Source: Micromonospora sp. MP36 (lineage in GTDB: Bacteria > Actinomycetota > Actinomycetes > Mycobacteriales > Micromonosporaceae). From it: a stretch of DNA of 64,000 nucleotides. Under the pieces are notes generated by a model. It worked only from the letters and a program-made list of their open reading frames with translations. It made no database searches and was not told the DNA's origin. Both the position numbers and the translations under genes were made by a program. The stretch is from the NCBI RefSeq assembly GCF_008119785.1, contig NZ_VSFA01000003.1:62001-126000 (forward strand). Direction: 5' to 3'. Positions 16,468 through 26,030 of the stretch are shown here, piece after piece. Position 1 is the stretch's first letter. Each line of letters starts with the position of its first letter.

Positions 16468-17988
16468 TCACGACGCCGCTGCGCCGGCCGGCGTGGCCTC
16501 GTCGGCGGCCCGCGGCACACCGATGACGGCGCTCTCCGCGCCCAGCCCGATCCGGGCGTACACGTCCGGCCGGGTGCCGCGCAGCACCAGCCCCCAGCCC
16601 AGCCCGAGCAGGGCCGCCACCGGGTAGACCGCCGGGATCGCCCAGCGCAGCGGCGAGTCCGGGGCGACCCCGAGCAGGATGGCGAAGTTGTCCACCGCGA
16701 CCACGATGACGGCGATCAGCGTGATCGCGGCGAGGGCGGGGGCAATCACCCGCCGCCACAGCGTCTCCTCGACCCGGGTCCGGGCGAAGAAGGCGATCAC
16801 CGCCACCGCGGTGGCGGTGATCAGCAGCAGCACCCCGAACCCGCCACCGGTGCCGCCCCAGAAGAACAGCTGCACCAGCGGGTCCCAGCCGGCGACCGCG
16901 TAGAGGACGATCACGACCAGGCCGAGGGCGCTCTGCGCCAGCGAGGCGACCCGCGGGGCGCCGGTGCGCGGCGAGGTCCGCCCGAACAGCGCCGGCAGCA
17001 CCCGCTCGCGGCCGAGCGCGAAGGCGTAGCGGGCGGTGGTGTTGTGGAACGAGATCATCGCCGCCAGCAGCGAGGTGAGGAAGAGCGACTGGCCGATGGG
17101 CACCGCGGTGTCGCCGAGGTGCCCGCCGGCGAGGTTGAAGATGAGCCCGGTGCTCTGTTCCCGGGACGCCTCGACGATCCGGTCCGGCCCGGTGGCGACG
17201 GTCATCGTCCAGGCCGAGAAGGCGTACAGACCGGCGATGATCGCCACCGACAGGTAGGTGGCCATGGGGACGGTCCGCTTCGGGTCCTTGCTCTCCTCGC
17301 TGAACACCACCGCAGACTCGAAGCCGGTGAAGCCGGTCGTGGCCAGCACCAGGATCGCGCCGGCCCCCGGCACCAGCAGGTTGTCCGGGGACAGCGTGCT
17401 GAAGCTGACCGAGCCGCCGGCCGGGTGGGTGACCTGCGCCAGGTCGAAGACGAGGATCACGGTGATCTCGGCCAGCAGCAGCACGGCCAGCACCAGGCCG
17501 TTCACGTCCACCCGGAGCACGCCCAGCACCGCGACCAGCGCCCAGGCGACCAGGGCCACCACCCACCAGGCGGGTGCGCCGCCGAAGAGCTGGTCCAGCA
17601 CTGGCTCGGCGGCGGCGCCGATCGCGCCGTATAGGCCGACCTGCAGTGCGTTGTACGCAATCAGCGCGACCCACGCCGCGCCGACCCCGCCGGGCCGGCC
17701 GAGCCCACGGGCGATGTACGCGTAGAAGGCGCCGGCGTTCGTCAGCCGGCGGGCCATCGCCACGTAGCCGACCGAGAAGAGGGCGAGCACCACGGCGACC
17801 ACCAGGAACGCCAGCGGGATGCCGGTGACGCCGGTGACGGCGTACCCGGTGGTGACCACGCCGGCCACCACGGTCAGCGGGGCGGCGGCGGAGAGGACGA
17901 AGAAGACGACCGACGGTATGCCGAGCCGGCCGCGAGCCAGGGCCTCGGAGACGTTGCTCGCACGTTCGACGGTGGCTGCAGGGGGCAT
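16468..17988 (-). CDS. APC-superfamily amino acid/polyamine permease
   Basis: This 506-residue membrane protein has about 12 to 13 hydrophobic segments. Helix 1 has the broken-helix region LSAAAPLTVVAGVVTTGY, and helix 6 has TGFTGFESAVVFSEESKDP, the APC consensus F-x-G-x-E. It should be a cation- or antiport-driven importer of an amino acid or amine; specificity cannot be read. It lies 48 bases after the GPP34 gene and before the acetyltransferase on the same strand, so the three probably share a transcript. Confidence 0.9.
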   Translation of the reverse strand: MPPAATVERASNVSEALARGRLGIPSVVFFVLSAAAPLTVVAGVVTTGYAVTGVTGIPLAFLVVAVVLALFSVGYVAMARRLTNAGAFYAYIARGLGRPGGVGAAWVALIAYNALQVGLYGAIGAAAEPVLDQLFGGAPAWWVVALVAWALVAVLGVLRVDVNGLVLAVLLLAEITVILVFDLAQVTHPAGGSVSFSTLSPDNLLVPGAGAILVLATTGFTGFESAVVFSEESKDPKRTVPMATYLSVAIIAGLYAFSAWTMTVATGPDRIVEASREQSTGLIFNLAGGHLGDTAVPIGQSLFLTSLLAAMISFHNTTARYAFALGRERVLPALFGRTSPRTGAPRVASLAQSALGLVVIVLYAVAGWDPLVQLFFWGGTGGGFGVLLLITATAVAVIAFFARTRVEETLWRRVIAPALAAITLIAVIVVAVDNFAILLGVAPDSPLRWAIPAVYPVAALLGLGWGLVLRGTRPDVYARIGLGAESAVIGVPRAADEATPAGAAAS

Positions 17989-18036
17989 GGGGGCTGCTCC
18001 GGTGGAAGGGGAGGAATGGGGGCGGTGACCCGGAGG

Positions 18037-18684
18037 TCAGGGGATGCCGCGCAGCACCGCGGCGCCGACGGCGGCCTCGGTGTGCCCGACCAGTTCCTTC
18101 AGTGGTGCGGGCAGCGTCGGGATGAGCCCGGTCAGCCGCTGGTGGGCCTGCGGTCCGGCGTTCCACAGCACCTCGCGGGTCAGCCCGGTGGCGGCCACCA
18201 GGCCGAGCAGCAGCGCGTCCGGTACGGCGATCGGCTCCGGGCGCTCCAGCAGCGTCCACAGCCGGGCCGCCGGCCAGGCGGCCGCGTTCAGGTCGACCGG
18301 CACGTAGCTGAGGCTGGTCCGCAGCAGGCGGCGCTGCTCCTGGCGGCGGAGCACGCCCGCGCGGGCCAGCCGCTCGCCGACCGCGGCCACCCCGGTCTGG
18401 GCCAGGAAACTGAGCCAGGTGCGGACCGCCCGGTGCTGGGACTCGCCGATCAGCTGGTCGAGCACGGTGTGTGCGAGCGCGTCGGCCGGCGGCCGCCGGT
18501 CGAGCACGGTGACCATTCCGGACGCGACGGTGATCCGTCGAAAGAGGACCAGCTCGCCGAGGAGGCCGGCGGCGAGCCCCAGCCCGGTCGCGGCCGGGTG
18601 CAGCTTGGCCCTGCCGCGGCTGTCGTTGTGCGCGATCAGGAAGAACTCGTCAGCGATGAGCAAACGAGCCTCCCGGCTGTCCAC
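18037..18684 (-). CDS. GPP34/GOLPH3-family protein
   Basis: The 215-residue protein matches bacterial GPP34 proteins: ARLLIADEFFLIAHND at the start, then LHPAATGLGLAAGLLGELVL, and a helical C-terminal half. Eukaryotic GOLPH3 binds phosphatidylinositol-4-phosphate and links Golgi membranes to actin; the role of the many actinobacterial copies is unknown. A membrane-surface adaptor function is inference. GTG at 18684 has no strong ribosome site. It is divergent from an XRE regulator with an imperfect palindrome between them. Confidence 0.85.
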   Translation of the reverse strand: MDSREARLLIADEFFLIAHNDSRGRAKLHPAATGLGLAAGLLGELVLFRRITVASGMVTVLDRRPPADALAHTVLDQLIGESQHRAVRTWLSFLAQTGVAAVGERLARAGVLRRQEQRRLLRTSLSYVPVDLNAAAWPAARLWTLLERPEPIAVPDALLLGLVAATGLTREVLWNAGPQAHQRLTGLIPTLPAPLKELVGHTEAAVGAAVLRGIP

Positions 18685-18731
18685 AAGTGATGGCGGATAC
18701 CGGGAAGAGAATGCACGCCGAATCCCCGGGA

Positions 18732-18757
18732 TGCAACTCCCGAATTCCAGGGTTGCA
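18732..18757. promoter_or_regulatory. TGCAAC-N14-GTTGCA inverted repeat, candidate XRE operator
   Basis: TGCAAC (18732-18737) and GTTGCA (18752-18757) are exact inverted arms. They share one centre with the inner palindrome GAATTC (18742-18747). The 26-base site lies 48 bases before the GPP34 start and 49 bases before the XRE start. It is the only clear symmetrical element in the gap. Confidence 0.55.
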
Positions 18758-18806
18758 GCCTGGCGGCCGGCGTGAGCTGCGGATCTTGGCGTGCCAGACT
18801 CGGGAG

Positions 18807-19649
18807 GTGACCGCCAGCCCCACCGTCCGCCGCCGCCGCATCGCCCGGGAACTCCGCCAACTGCGCGAACGCGCCGGGATGACCCTCGACGTCGCCGCCC
18901 GCCAGCTCGACATGTCGAAGAGCAACCTCTCCCGCATCGAGAACGCGCAGATCGGCATCAAACCGCGCGACGTCCGCGCCGCGCTCGCGCTCTACCAGGT
19001 GACCGGCGCGGACGCCGAGGCGCTAATCGAGATCGCCCGCGGGGCGCAGCAACGCGGCTGGTGGCAGAACTACAGCGACGTCCTGCCGGAGTGGTTCGAG
19101 TTCTACGTCGGGCTGGAGGCCGAGGCGGCGACGCTGCGCACGTACGAGGCCGAGGCGGTGCCGGGGCTGCTGCAGACCGAGGCGTACGCCCGCGAGATCT
19201 ACCGGATCACCGCGGGCGAGGAGGGCATCGAGCGCAAGGTGGCCGCCCGGCTGCGCCGGCAGGAGGTGCTGCACCAGGAGTCGCCGGTCCGGCTGTCGGT
19301 GGTGCTCAACGAGGCGGTGCTGCGGCGCGCCGTGGGCGGACCGACCGTGATGGCCGATCAGCTCACCCACATGGCGAGACTCGCTCAACTACCTAACGTA
19401 ACCATCCACGTACTTCCATTCGGCGTCGGCGGCCATCCGGCGATGAGCACGTCCTACGTCATCCTCGGCTTCGCCGACGCGGCCGATGCCTCCGTGGTCT
19501 ACCTGGACAATCTCACGATGGGACTGGCTCTGGAGGAGGTTGCACAGGTGCAACGGTATAGCCTGCTGCATGAGGAGCTGTGCCGGATGGCACTGGATCC
19601 GGCGGCGTCGTTGGCCCGCCTGGAGGAGGCTTCTCGTAACTTTGCGTGA
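18807..19649 (+). CDS. XRE-family regulator with DUF5753 domain (Scr1/WhiJ-like)
   Basis: The product is 280 residues from GTG 18807. A Cro/CI helix-turn-helix covers residues 8-65 (RERAGMTLDVAARQLDMS, SNLSRIENAQ). The rest is the DUF5753 sensor domain, including RTYEAEAVPGLLQTEAYAR and NVTIHVLPFGVGGHP. These proteins are very numerous in Streptomyces and Micromonospora and are usually paired with a DUF397 protein, as here. CAGACT lies 6 bases before the GTG; GGGAGG touches the start and is too close to serve as a normal ribosome site, so a leaderless message is likely. Confidence 0.9.
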   Translation: MTASPTVRRRRIARELRQLRERAGMTLDVAARQLDMSKSNLSRIENAQIGIKPRDVRAALALYQVTGADAEALIEIARGAQQRGWWQNYSDVLPEWFEFYVGLEAEAATLRTYEAEAVPGLLQTEAYAREIYRITAGEEGIERKVAARLRRQEVLHQESPVRLSVVLNEAVLRRAVGGPTVMADQLTHMARLAQLPNVTIHVLPFGVGGHPAMSTSYVILGFADAADASVVYLDNLTMGLALEEVAQVQRYSLLHEELCRMALDPAASLARLEEASRNFA

Positions 19650-19687
19650 CCGCTCGGCGGCACGCCGACGGAAGATGAGGTACGGGG

Positions 19688-19888
19688 ATGACCGCGCTCG
19701 ACCTGTCCCGGGCGGACTGGCGCACCAGCACGCGTAGCAGCGGCAACGGCAACTGCGTGGAGGTCGCCGCCGTGAGCGGTCGGATCGCCGTGCGGGACAG
19801 CAAGGACCGGCCCGGTCCCGCCCTGGTCTTCGCCCCGGCCGCGTGGGCGGCCTTCGTGTCCGGCCTGGACGGGGTGCGGCCGGCCTGA
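19688..19888 (+). CDS. DUF397 small protein
   Basis: This encodes 66 residues with the full DUF397 pattern: ADWRTSTRSSGNGNCVEVA, IAVRDSKDRPGPAL and FAPAAWAAFVSGL. DUF397 proteins act with XRE/DUF5753 partners in development-linked or toxin-antitoxin-like switches, for example near WhiJ and BldB. The gene lies 38 bases after the XRE gene on the same strand. Confidence 0.92.
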   Translation: MTALDLSRADWRTSTRSSGNGNCVEVAAVSGRIAVRDSKDRPGPALVFAPAAWAAFVSGLDGVRPA

Positions 19889-19911
19889 GCGCCGGATGCG
19901 AGAGTGGACCG

Positions 19912-22518
19912 GTGCTCTCCGACGTAGCCCTCGACCTGCCGGTCCGGTCAGTGCTGCCGGCCCTGGTCGAGGCGCTGCGCGCGGCCGGCACGGCGGTCCT
20001 GGTGGCACCGCCCGGCACCGGCAAGACCACCCTGGCGCCGCTCGCGGTGGCCGACGCGGTCCCGGGGCGGGTGGTGATCGCCCAGCCCCGCCGGGTGGCC
20101 GCCCGGGCTGCCGCGCACCGGATGGCCGCCCTGCTCGGCGAGCGTGTCGGCGGCCGGATCGGATACGCCGTCCGGGGCGAACGCCGGGTCGGGCCGCAGA
20201 CCCGCATCGAGGTGGTCACCACCGGCCTGCTGGTCCGACGGCTGCACCACGACCCGGAGCTGCCCGGGGTCGGCGCGGTGCTGCTCGACGAGTGCCACGA
20301 GCGGCAACTCGACGCCGACCTGGCGCTGGCCTTCGGCGTGGAGGCCCGGGGAGCGCTCCGGCCCGACCTGTGGCTGCTGGCGATGTCGGCCACCCCGCAG
20401 GCGGACCGGTTCGCCGCGCTGCTCGGCGGGTCCGACCGACCCGCGCCGGTGGTCCGGGCCGAGGCGGCCCTGCACCCGGTGACCCGGATCTGGGCGCCGC
20501 CGCCCCGGCCGGTCGCCGCGCCCGGCGCGGGCCGGGTCGCGCCGGCCCTGCTCGACCACGTGGCCGCCACGGTGCGCCGGGCGCTGCGCGAGCAGACCGG
20601 GGACGTGCTGGTCTTCCTGCCCGGCGCCGGTGAGATCGCCGCCGTCGGCGCCCGCCTGGTCGACCTGCCCGACTCGGTCACGGTCCTGCCGCTGCACGGC
20701 CGGCTGCCCGGGGCGGCGCAGGACGCCGTGCTGCGGCTGCCGGCGGCCGGACGTGGGGAGTCGGCGTCGCCAGGCGGAACCCGGGTGGTGCTGGCCACCG
20801 CCGTGGCGGAGAGCAGCCTGACCGTGCCGGGGGTACGGGTGGTGGTGGACGCCGGGTTGAGCCGGGTGCCCCGGACCGACCTGGCCCGGGGGCTGGGCGC
20901 GCTGGTCACCGTGCCGGTGTCTCGGGCGGCGGCCACCCAGCGCGCCGGCCGGGCCGGGCGGGAGGGCCCGGGCGCGGTCTACCGGTGCTGGTCCGAGGCC
21001 ACCCATGCCCGGCTCGCCCCGCAGCCGGAGCCGGAGATCGCCACCGCCGACCTGACCGGGTTCGCGCTGGAGCTGGCCGCGTGGGGTGATCCCGACGGTG
21101 CCGGGCTGGCGCTGCCCGACCCGCCACCGCCCGCCGCCCTCACGGTCGCCCGGGAGACCCTGACCACGCTGGGCGCGGTGGACGCGGACGGCCGGATCAC
21201 CGCCCGTGGGCGGGCCATCGCGGCGGCCGGCGCCCACCCCCGGTTGGCCCGGGCGCTGCTCGACGGGGCGGAGCGGGTCGGCGCCGACCGGGCCGCCGAG
21301 GTGGTTGCCCTGCTCGCGGACGAGACCCTCGCCGGCCCGGGCGACGATCTCACCGCGCTGTGGCGGCGGCTGCGGGGCGGCACGGACCAGGCCGCCACCG
21401 CCCGCTGGCGCGCCGAGGTACGCCGGCTCCGCGCCGCTCTGCCGACGGCCGGCCCGGCTGCCGGCCGTCCCCGTGCCGCCGCCCGGGCCGAGCGCAACGG
21501 CGGCGGGCCGGGCGTGGACGCCGCCGGGGAGCACCTCCCAGACGACCTCGCTGCCGGGCTGTTGGTGGGGCTGGCGTACCCGGAACGGCTGGCCCGGGCG
21601 CGCCGGGCCGGCGGGTCCGCGTACCTGATGGCGGGCGGGACCGCCGCGGAGCTGGCGGCCGGGTCCGGGCTGGCCGGGTCGCCGTGGCTGGCGATCGCGG
21701 TGGCCGACCGGGCCCCGGGCGCGCCGACCGCCCGGGTGCGGCTCGCCACCCCCGTGGACGAGCCGACCGCGCGGGAGGCCGGCGGGCCGCTGCTGCGCGC
21801 CGACCGGGAGGTCGGCTGGTCCGGCGGGGACGTGGTGGCCCGCGAGGTGGTCCGGCTCGGCGCGATCGAGCTGGTCGACCGCCCCCTCGCGGCGCCGGAC
21901 CCGGAGCTGGTGGCCGACGCGGTGCTCACCGGGCTGCGCCAGACCGGCCTCGGCCTGCTGACCTGGACGCCGGAGGCCAGGGCGCTGCGCCGGCGGCTGG
22001 CCTTCTGCCGGCAGGCGCTCGGCGACGAGTGGCCGGACGTGTCCGACCAGGCGCTGCTCGCCGACGCGGCCACCTGGCTGGCTCCGGAGCTGGCCGGCGC
22101 CCGGCGCCGCGCCGACCTGGCCCGCATCGACGTCGCGGCGGCGCTGCGCCGGCTGCTCGACTGGCGGCAGGCGGCCCGGCTCGACGAGCTGGCGCCGGAA
22201 CGGCTGCCGGTGCCGAGCGGCTCCCGGATCCGGGTGGACTACGCCGACCCGGCCGCCCCGGTGCTCGCGGTCAAGCTGCAGGAGACCTTCGGCTGGCGGG
22301 ATGCGCCGCGGATCGCCCACGGTCGGGTGCCGGTGCTGCTGCACCTGCTCTCCCCCGCCGGCCGGCCGGTCGCGGTCACCGCCGACCTGGCCTCGTTCTG
22401 GCGGGTGGGCTACCCGCAGGTGCGGGCGGAGCTGCGCGGACGCTACCCACGGCACCCGTGGCCGGAGGATCCGACCACCGCCGAGCCGACCCGGCGAGCC
22501 GCACCGCGCCGCCGTTGA
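19912..22518 (+). CDS. hrpB: ATP-dependent helicase HrpB
   Basis: The 868-residue DExH helicase has Walker A PPGTGKTTLAPLA, motif Ia QPRRVAARAAA, motif II LDECHERQLDAD, motif III MSATPQ, and motif VI TQRAGRAGREGPG. The C-terminal half carries the HrpB-specific domain that ends near HGRVPVLLHLLSPAGRPV. Its RNA substrate is not known; HrpB is usually dispensable. GTG 19912 is preceded at 6 bases by GAGAGT. It is the second DEAH-type helicase in the window; HrpA is at 51799. Confidence 0.92.
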   Translation: MLSDVALDLPVRSVLPALVEALRAAGTAVLVAPPGTGKTTLAPLAVADAVPGRVVIAQPRRVAARAAAHRMAALLGERVGGRIGYAVRGERRVGPQTRIEVVTTGLLVRRLHHDPELPGVGAVLLDECHERQLDADLALAFGVEARGALRPDLWLLAMSATPQADRFAALLGGSDRPAPVVRAEAALHPVTRIWAPPPRPVAAPGAGRVAPALLDHVAATVRRALREQTGDVLVFLPGAGEIAAVGARLVDLPDSVTVLPLHGRLPGAAQDAVLRLPAAGRGESASPGGTRVVLATAVAESSLTVPGVRVVVDAGLSRVPRTDLARGLGALVTVPVSRAAATQRAGRAGREGPGAVYRCWSEATHARLAPQPEPEIATADLTGFALELAAWGDPDGAGLALPDPPPPAALTVARETLTTLGAVDADGRITARGRAIAAAGAHPRLARALLDGAERVGADRAAEVVALLADETLAGPGDDLTALWRRLRGGTDQAATARWRAEVRRLRAALPTAGPAAGRPRAAARAERNGGGPGVDAAGEHLPDDLAAGLLVGLAYPERLARARRAGGSAYLMAGGTAAELAAGSGLAGSPWLAIAVADRAPGAPTARVRLATPVDEPTAREAGGPLLRADREVGWSGGDVVAREVVRLGAIELVDRPLAAPDPELVADAVLTGLRQTGLGLLTWTPEARALRRRLAFCRQALGDEWPDVSDQALLADAATWLAPELAGARRRADLARIDVAAALRRLLDWRQAARLDELAPERLPVPSGSRIRVDYADPAAPVLAVKLQETFGWRDAPRIAHGRVPVLLHLLSPAGRPVAVTADLASFWRVGYPQVRAELRGRYPRHPWPEDPTTAEPTRRAAPRRR

Positions 22519-22524
22519 CCCGGC

Positions 22525-23250
22525 CTACTCGTCCACCACGTCGGCGATCACCACGGTCACGTTGTCCGGGCCGCCGGCCCGCAGCGCCAGGTCGATCAGC
22601 TTGCGCGCGCACGCCTCCCGGTCGGCGTACTCGCCGAGCACCTCGGCGAGGGTGTCCGAACGGACCACGTTGGAGAGACCGTCGCTGCACAGCAGCCAGC
22701 GGTCGCCGGCCCGGGGCACCATCGTCGCGTACGCCGGGGAGACCTCGTCGCCCTGCAACGCCTGGGTCACCACGGCCCGGCGGGGGTGGCTGCTCGCCTG
22801 CTCGGGGGTGATCACGCCCTGGTCGACCAGCATCTGCACGAAGGTGTCGTCCCGGGTGACCTGCTTCAGCACGCCCTCACGGAACAGGTAGGCGCGGGAG
22901 TCGCCGACGTGGGCCAGGGCCAGGCAGCTTCCGGTGCGGGCGAAGAGCAGCGCGGTGAGTGTGGTGCCCATGCCCTGGCGTTCCGGGTCCTCGAGGACGG
23001 CCTGGCGGATGCCCGCGGTAGCCAGCTCGATGCCGCTCTGGAGGGCGGCGACCAGCGCGTCCTCGGGCGTCTCCACGTCCAGCGGGCCGACCGCGTCGAT
23101 GGCGATGCGACTGGCCAGGTCACCGGCCGCCATGCCGCCCATGCCGTCGGCCACGGCGACGAGCCAGCTGCCGGCGTGCTGGGCGTCCTGGTTGCCACTG
23201 CGGATCAGCCCACGGTCGCTCGCCCCCACGGAACGAAGCTTCAGGGTCAT
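22525..23250 (-). CDS. PP2C-family Ser/Thr protein phosphatase
   Basis: The 241-residue product is a complete PP2C catalytic domain without a membrane tail. Metal-binding motifs are RSGNQDA, VADGMGG, GTTLTALL, HVGDSRAYLFR, LCSDGLSN and GGPDNVTVV. It should dephosphorylate Ser/Thr residues with two Mn2+ or Mg2+ ions. Unlike PstP it is soluble. CAGGCT lies 7 bases before the ATG on the coding strand with no ribosome site, so it is probably leaderless. It converges on hrpB with a 6-base gap. Confidence 0.92.
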   Translation of the reverse strand: MTLKLRSVGASDRGLIRSGNQDAQHAGSWLVAVADGMGGMAAGDLASRIAIDAVGPLDVETPEDALVAALQSGIELATAGIRQAVLEDPERQGMGTTLTALLFARTGSCLALAHVGDSRAYLFREGVLKQVTRDDTFVQMLVDQGVITPEQASSHPRRAVVTQALQGDEVSPAYATMVPRAGDRWLLCSDGLSNVVRSDTLAEVLGEYADREACARKLIDLALRAGGPDNVTVVIADVVDE

Positions 23251-23395
23251 GGGAGGCAGCCTGCCAGGCGAAGGCGGCAGTTGTCTCTAGGAGATCAGGA
23301 TGATGCTGGCGTGGCGCGGCGAATCTCACTGCCGGGCGCGGCGGCCAGCCATCGAGCAGGATCAACTGACCTCGACCCCACCGCGCGGCGCCGGA

Positions 23396-24850
23396 TCAGT
23401 AGAAGTTCTCGTAGAGCCCCTGGATGAGCACCGCCTGACCGACCGAGACGAGCACCAGGCCGGCGATCACCCCGCCCCGCAGCCAGCGCCGGCCGAACCC
23501 GGCGGTCCAGCGGTCCACCACCACGCCTGCCGCGGCGGCCACCATCGGGTAGAGGAACATCCACGTCCGCTCGACCTCGCCCGGGCGCAGCTTGGTCACC
23601 TGTGCCGGCAGTCCGGCCCAGACGACCAGGAAGAGCACCAGCACGAGCACCAGCACCGGCCGCCCGGCACCGGGCACCCGGCGGAACAGGCCGTAGACGC
23701 CGAGGGCGGCCAGCGGCAGACCGGCGTAGATCAGCCAGGCCACCGGACTGCCCGCCAGCCAGTACCAGTCGTAGGGGTGGCTGATCCTCGCCGTCGCCTG
23801 GTAGGTGGCGAGGATGTCGAGGCCGAGGACGAGCCAGGCCAGGCCCACCACGATGGCCCCGCCCGCCGCCGCGGCGGCCAGCAGCCGCACCGCCGTCCGC
23901 CACCCGGTCTGGACGACCAGCGCGACGGTCGCCGCGAACGCAATGAAGGACGTGGCCATGGTCATCGTGGTGGCCACCCCCAGCACCGCGCCCCCGGCCG
24001 CCGCCAGGATCCACGACCGACGGTCCGCGGCGAGCACGAAGAGCGCGACGCTCATGGTCAGCGGCACGGCGAAGACCGTGTCGAGGTTGCTGTACGCCAT
24101 CATCAACGGCGCCGGCGCCGCGGCGAAGAGCACGGCGGCGATCCGACCGGCCCGCTCCCCACCCAGGGTGCGACCGATCAGCCACGCGGAGACCGCCGAG
24201 CAGAAGGCGATCACGGCGATCACCACCGCGATCAGGAGGCTGTGCGACGCGCCGACGGCGCGGAACAGCAGATAGAGGAAGACCATCACGCCGGCCGGGT
24301 GGGTGCGGGTGCTGGCCGAGTGGAACCGCGGACTCAGCTCGGCGTGCCGCTCGACGAACTCGCGCGGCCCCAACTCGTAGAGGAAGTGCAGGTCGGACGT
24401 GTAGTAGGGCGACGCCGGGTCGGTCGAGACGCCCCGGGTGAGGTCGCCCGCCTGGCCCCGGACCAGGTTGACCGCAGTGGCGGTGACCACGCCGGCGAGC
24501 ACCACCAGCGCCAGGGCGAGCCAGGTCGGCAGCCGGCGCCACGAGGTGACGAGCCACCCGATCCCGGCCAGCAGCACGCCGGCCGGAATCACGGTCAGCG
24601 CCAGGTCGTCCCAGATCGGGATCATCTCCCCGTAGATGGGGGGACGGCGGAAGTAACCGAACTTGATCGTGCGCGTCTGGCTCCACAGCCAGAAGGCGAG
24701 CAGGGCTGCCGCGGTGGCTGCCATCCCGACCAGTGGCCAACCCCGCCAGCGCGGCCAGGAACCGCGCTCGACCCCGGCCCCGTCCGGGGCGACCGTCGCC
24801 GCCCCGTCGCCGGCACCGCTGCCGGCCACCTCGTCTCCCCGTACGTGCAC
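23396..24850 (-). CDS. Polytopic membrane protein, possible GT-C glycosyltransferase
   Basis: The 484-residue protein has a polar N-terminus of about 35 residues followed by 11 to 13 hydrophobic helices. An early extracytoplasmic loop contains RRPPIYGEMIPIWDD and later GPREFVERHAELSPRFHS. Such layouts with acidic residues in the first loop occur in GT-C mannosyl/arabinosyl transferases that use polyprenyl-phosphate sugars. The family is not certain. The GTG at 24850 follows GGGGGAG; an in-frame upstream extension lacks conserved features. Confidence 0.6.
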   Translation of the reverse strand: MHVRGDEVAGSGAGDGAATVAPDGAGVERGSWPRWRGWPLVGMAATAAALLAFWLWSQTRTIKFGYFRRPPIYGEMIPIWDDLALTVIPAGVLLAGIGWLVTSWRRLPTWLALALVVLAGVVTATAVNLVRGQAGDLTRGVSTDPASPYYTSDLHFLYELGPREFVERHAELSPRFHSASTRTHPAGVMVFLYLLFRAVGASHSLLIAVVIAVIAFCSAVSAWLIGRTLGGERAGRIAAVLFAAAPAPLMMAYSNLDTVFAVPLTMSVALFVLAADRRSWILAAAGGAVLGVATTMTMATSFIAFAATVALVVQTGWRTAVRLLAAAAAGGAIVVGLAWLVLGLDILATYQATARISHPYDWYWLAGSPVAWLIYAGLPLAALGVYGLFRRVPGAGRPVLVLVLVLFLVVWAGLPAQVTKLRPGEVERTWMFLYPMVAAAAGVVVDRWTAGFGRRWLRGGVIAGLVLVSVGQAVLIQGLYENFY

Positions 24851-25080
24851 CGCGCTCCCCCGCTCCTGGCTGCGACCACCATGGCCCACACCGGCGACGG
24901 ACACTCTAGGTGACCGGGTCGGGCTGCCGGCACCGCCGAGCAACCACTGTCGACCAGCCGGTCGGGGCGGCAGCGATGCCCCGGACGGCGGCAACCGCGT
25001 CGCGGGATGCCGCCGCGGCCGGCCTCGATCGGCGAACCGCGGGAGCCCCGCCGCCCCTGAGCCACCGGTACGGTCCGGTC

Positions 25081-25401
25081 ATGGCGTACCTGTTCCTGCT
25101 GGCCGCGATCACCTCCGAGGTGATCGGCACCAGCCTGCTCAAGGCGACCGACGGCTTCACCCGGCTCTGGCCCACGGTCGGCCTCGCGGTGGCGTACGTG
25201 GCGTCGTTCTTTCTGCTGGCCCTGGCGGTGAAGGAGATCCCGGTCGGTGTCGCGTACGCGATCTGGTCCGGCCTCGGCACCGCCGCGATCATGGCGATCG
25301 GCGCGACCTTCCTGGGCGAGCCGCTCAGCGTCGCCAAGGTGGCCGGCGCCGGCCTGGTGATCGCCGGGGTGGTCGTGCTCAACCTCGGCGGCGCGCACTG
25401 A
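25081..25401 (+). CDS. SMR-family multidrug efflux protein
   Basis: The 106-residue product has four transmembrane helices and the essential glutamate in helix 1 (AAITSEVIGTSLLKATDG). The conserved GVAYAIWSGLGTAAI in helix 3 and GAGLVIAGVVVLNL in helix 4 place it with EmrE/QacE/SugE. It should export cationic compounds or guanidinium in exchange for protons as a dimer. TACGGT ends 6 bases before the ATG and no ribosome site is present, so the transcript is probably leaderless. Confidence 0.93.
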   Translation: MAYLFLLAAITSEVIGTSLLKATDGFTRLWPTVGLAVAYVASFFLLALAVKEIPVGVAYAIWSGLGTAAIMAIGATFLGEPLSVAKVAGAGLVIAGVVVLNLGGAH

Positions 25402-25447
25402 CCAGACCGGGACCACATCCGCGCCCGCCCCGGCCGACCGGTGACGG

Positions 25448-25960
25448 TCAGCCGAGTGTCCGGCGCATGGCGATCCGCTCGGCCGGGTCCAGCCCCAGCG
25501 CCGCCTCGGCCGCGAGCAGCTCGGCCAGCCCCGGCGTGACCTCCGCGCCGGTCAACTCCCGGAACCCGCAGCGCGCGTAGTACGGCCCGTTCCACGGCAC
25601 GCTCCGGAACGTGGTCAGGGTCAGCGCCGGCAACCCCCGCGCGGCGGCCCACCCGGCCACGTCGTCGAGCAGCCCCCGCCCGATCCCGCGCCGGGCGTAC
25701 GCGGGATCGACGCTGAGCTGCTGCACGTGCGCGCCGCCGTCGACCAGGTCGACCACCGCGAAGGCGACCGGCCGGTTGTCACCGTCCACCGCCACCCAGA
25801 CCCGTCCGGCCCGCTGGCGGTCGGTGAGCACATCCAGCGGCAGCGGTGGCATGTCGGCGACGTCGGCCATCCCGATCTCCCGGAACAGCGCCCCGGAGGC
25901 CACCTCGATCCGCTGCACCTCGGTCAACTCGTCGGCCCGGGCGATCCTGGTGCGTTCCAC
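25448..25960 (-). CDS. GNAT-family N-acetyltransferase
   Basis: This is a 170-residue acetyltransferase. Motif A is [20 protein letters not shown] (R-R-G-I-G-R-G near residue 95), followed by [18 protein letters not shown] and [15 protein letters not shown]. The fold is complete; the acceptor is unknown. GTG 25960 is chosen because a start further upstream would overlap the start of the divergent HAD gene at 26031. Confidence 0.85.
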   Translation of the reverse strand: MERTRIARADELTEVQRIEVASGALFREIGMADVADMPPLPLDVLTDRQRAGRVWVAVDGDNRPVAFAVVDLVDGGAHVQQLSVDPAYARRGIGRGLLDDVAGWAAARGLPALTLTTFRSVPWNGPYYARCGFRELTGAEVTPGLAELLAAEAALGLDPAERIAMRRTLG

Positions 25961-26030
25961 GGCGGGGAGCCAACCAGAGCCGGGCGGCCCCGGCCAGCGC
26001 TTTTTCAGCTTCGGCCCGTAGGCTGCGGCC

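Noticed and set aside
18687..18806. A longer XRE protein starting at 18687.
   Set aside because: The extra 40 residues lie over the candidate operator and lack family similarity; the HTH begins right after GTG 18807.
19948..22455. An 835-residue minus-strand frame opposite hrpB.
   Set aside because: The plus strand has all helicase motifs; the minus frame is low-complexity Gly/Arg/Pro sequence.
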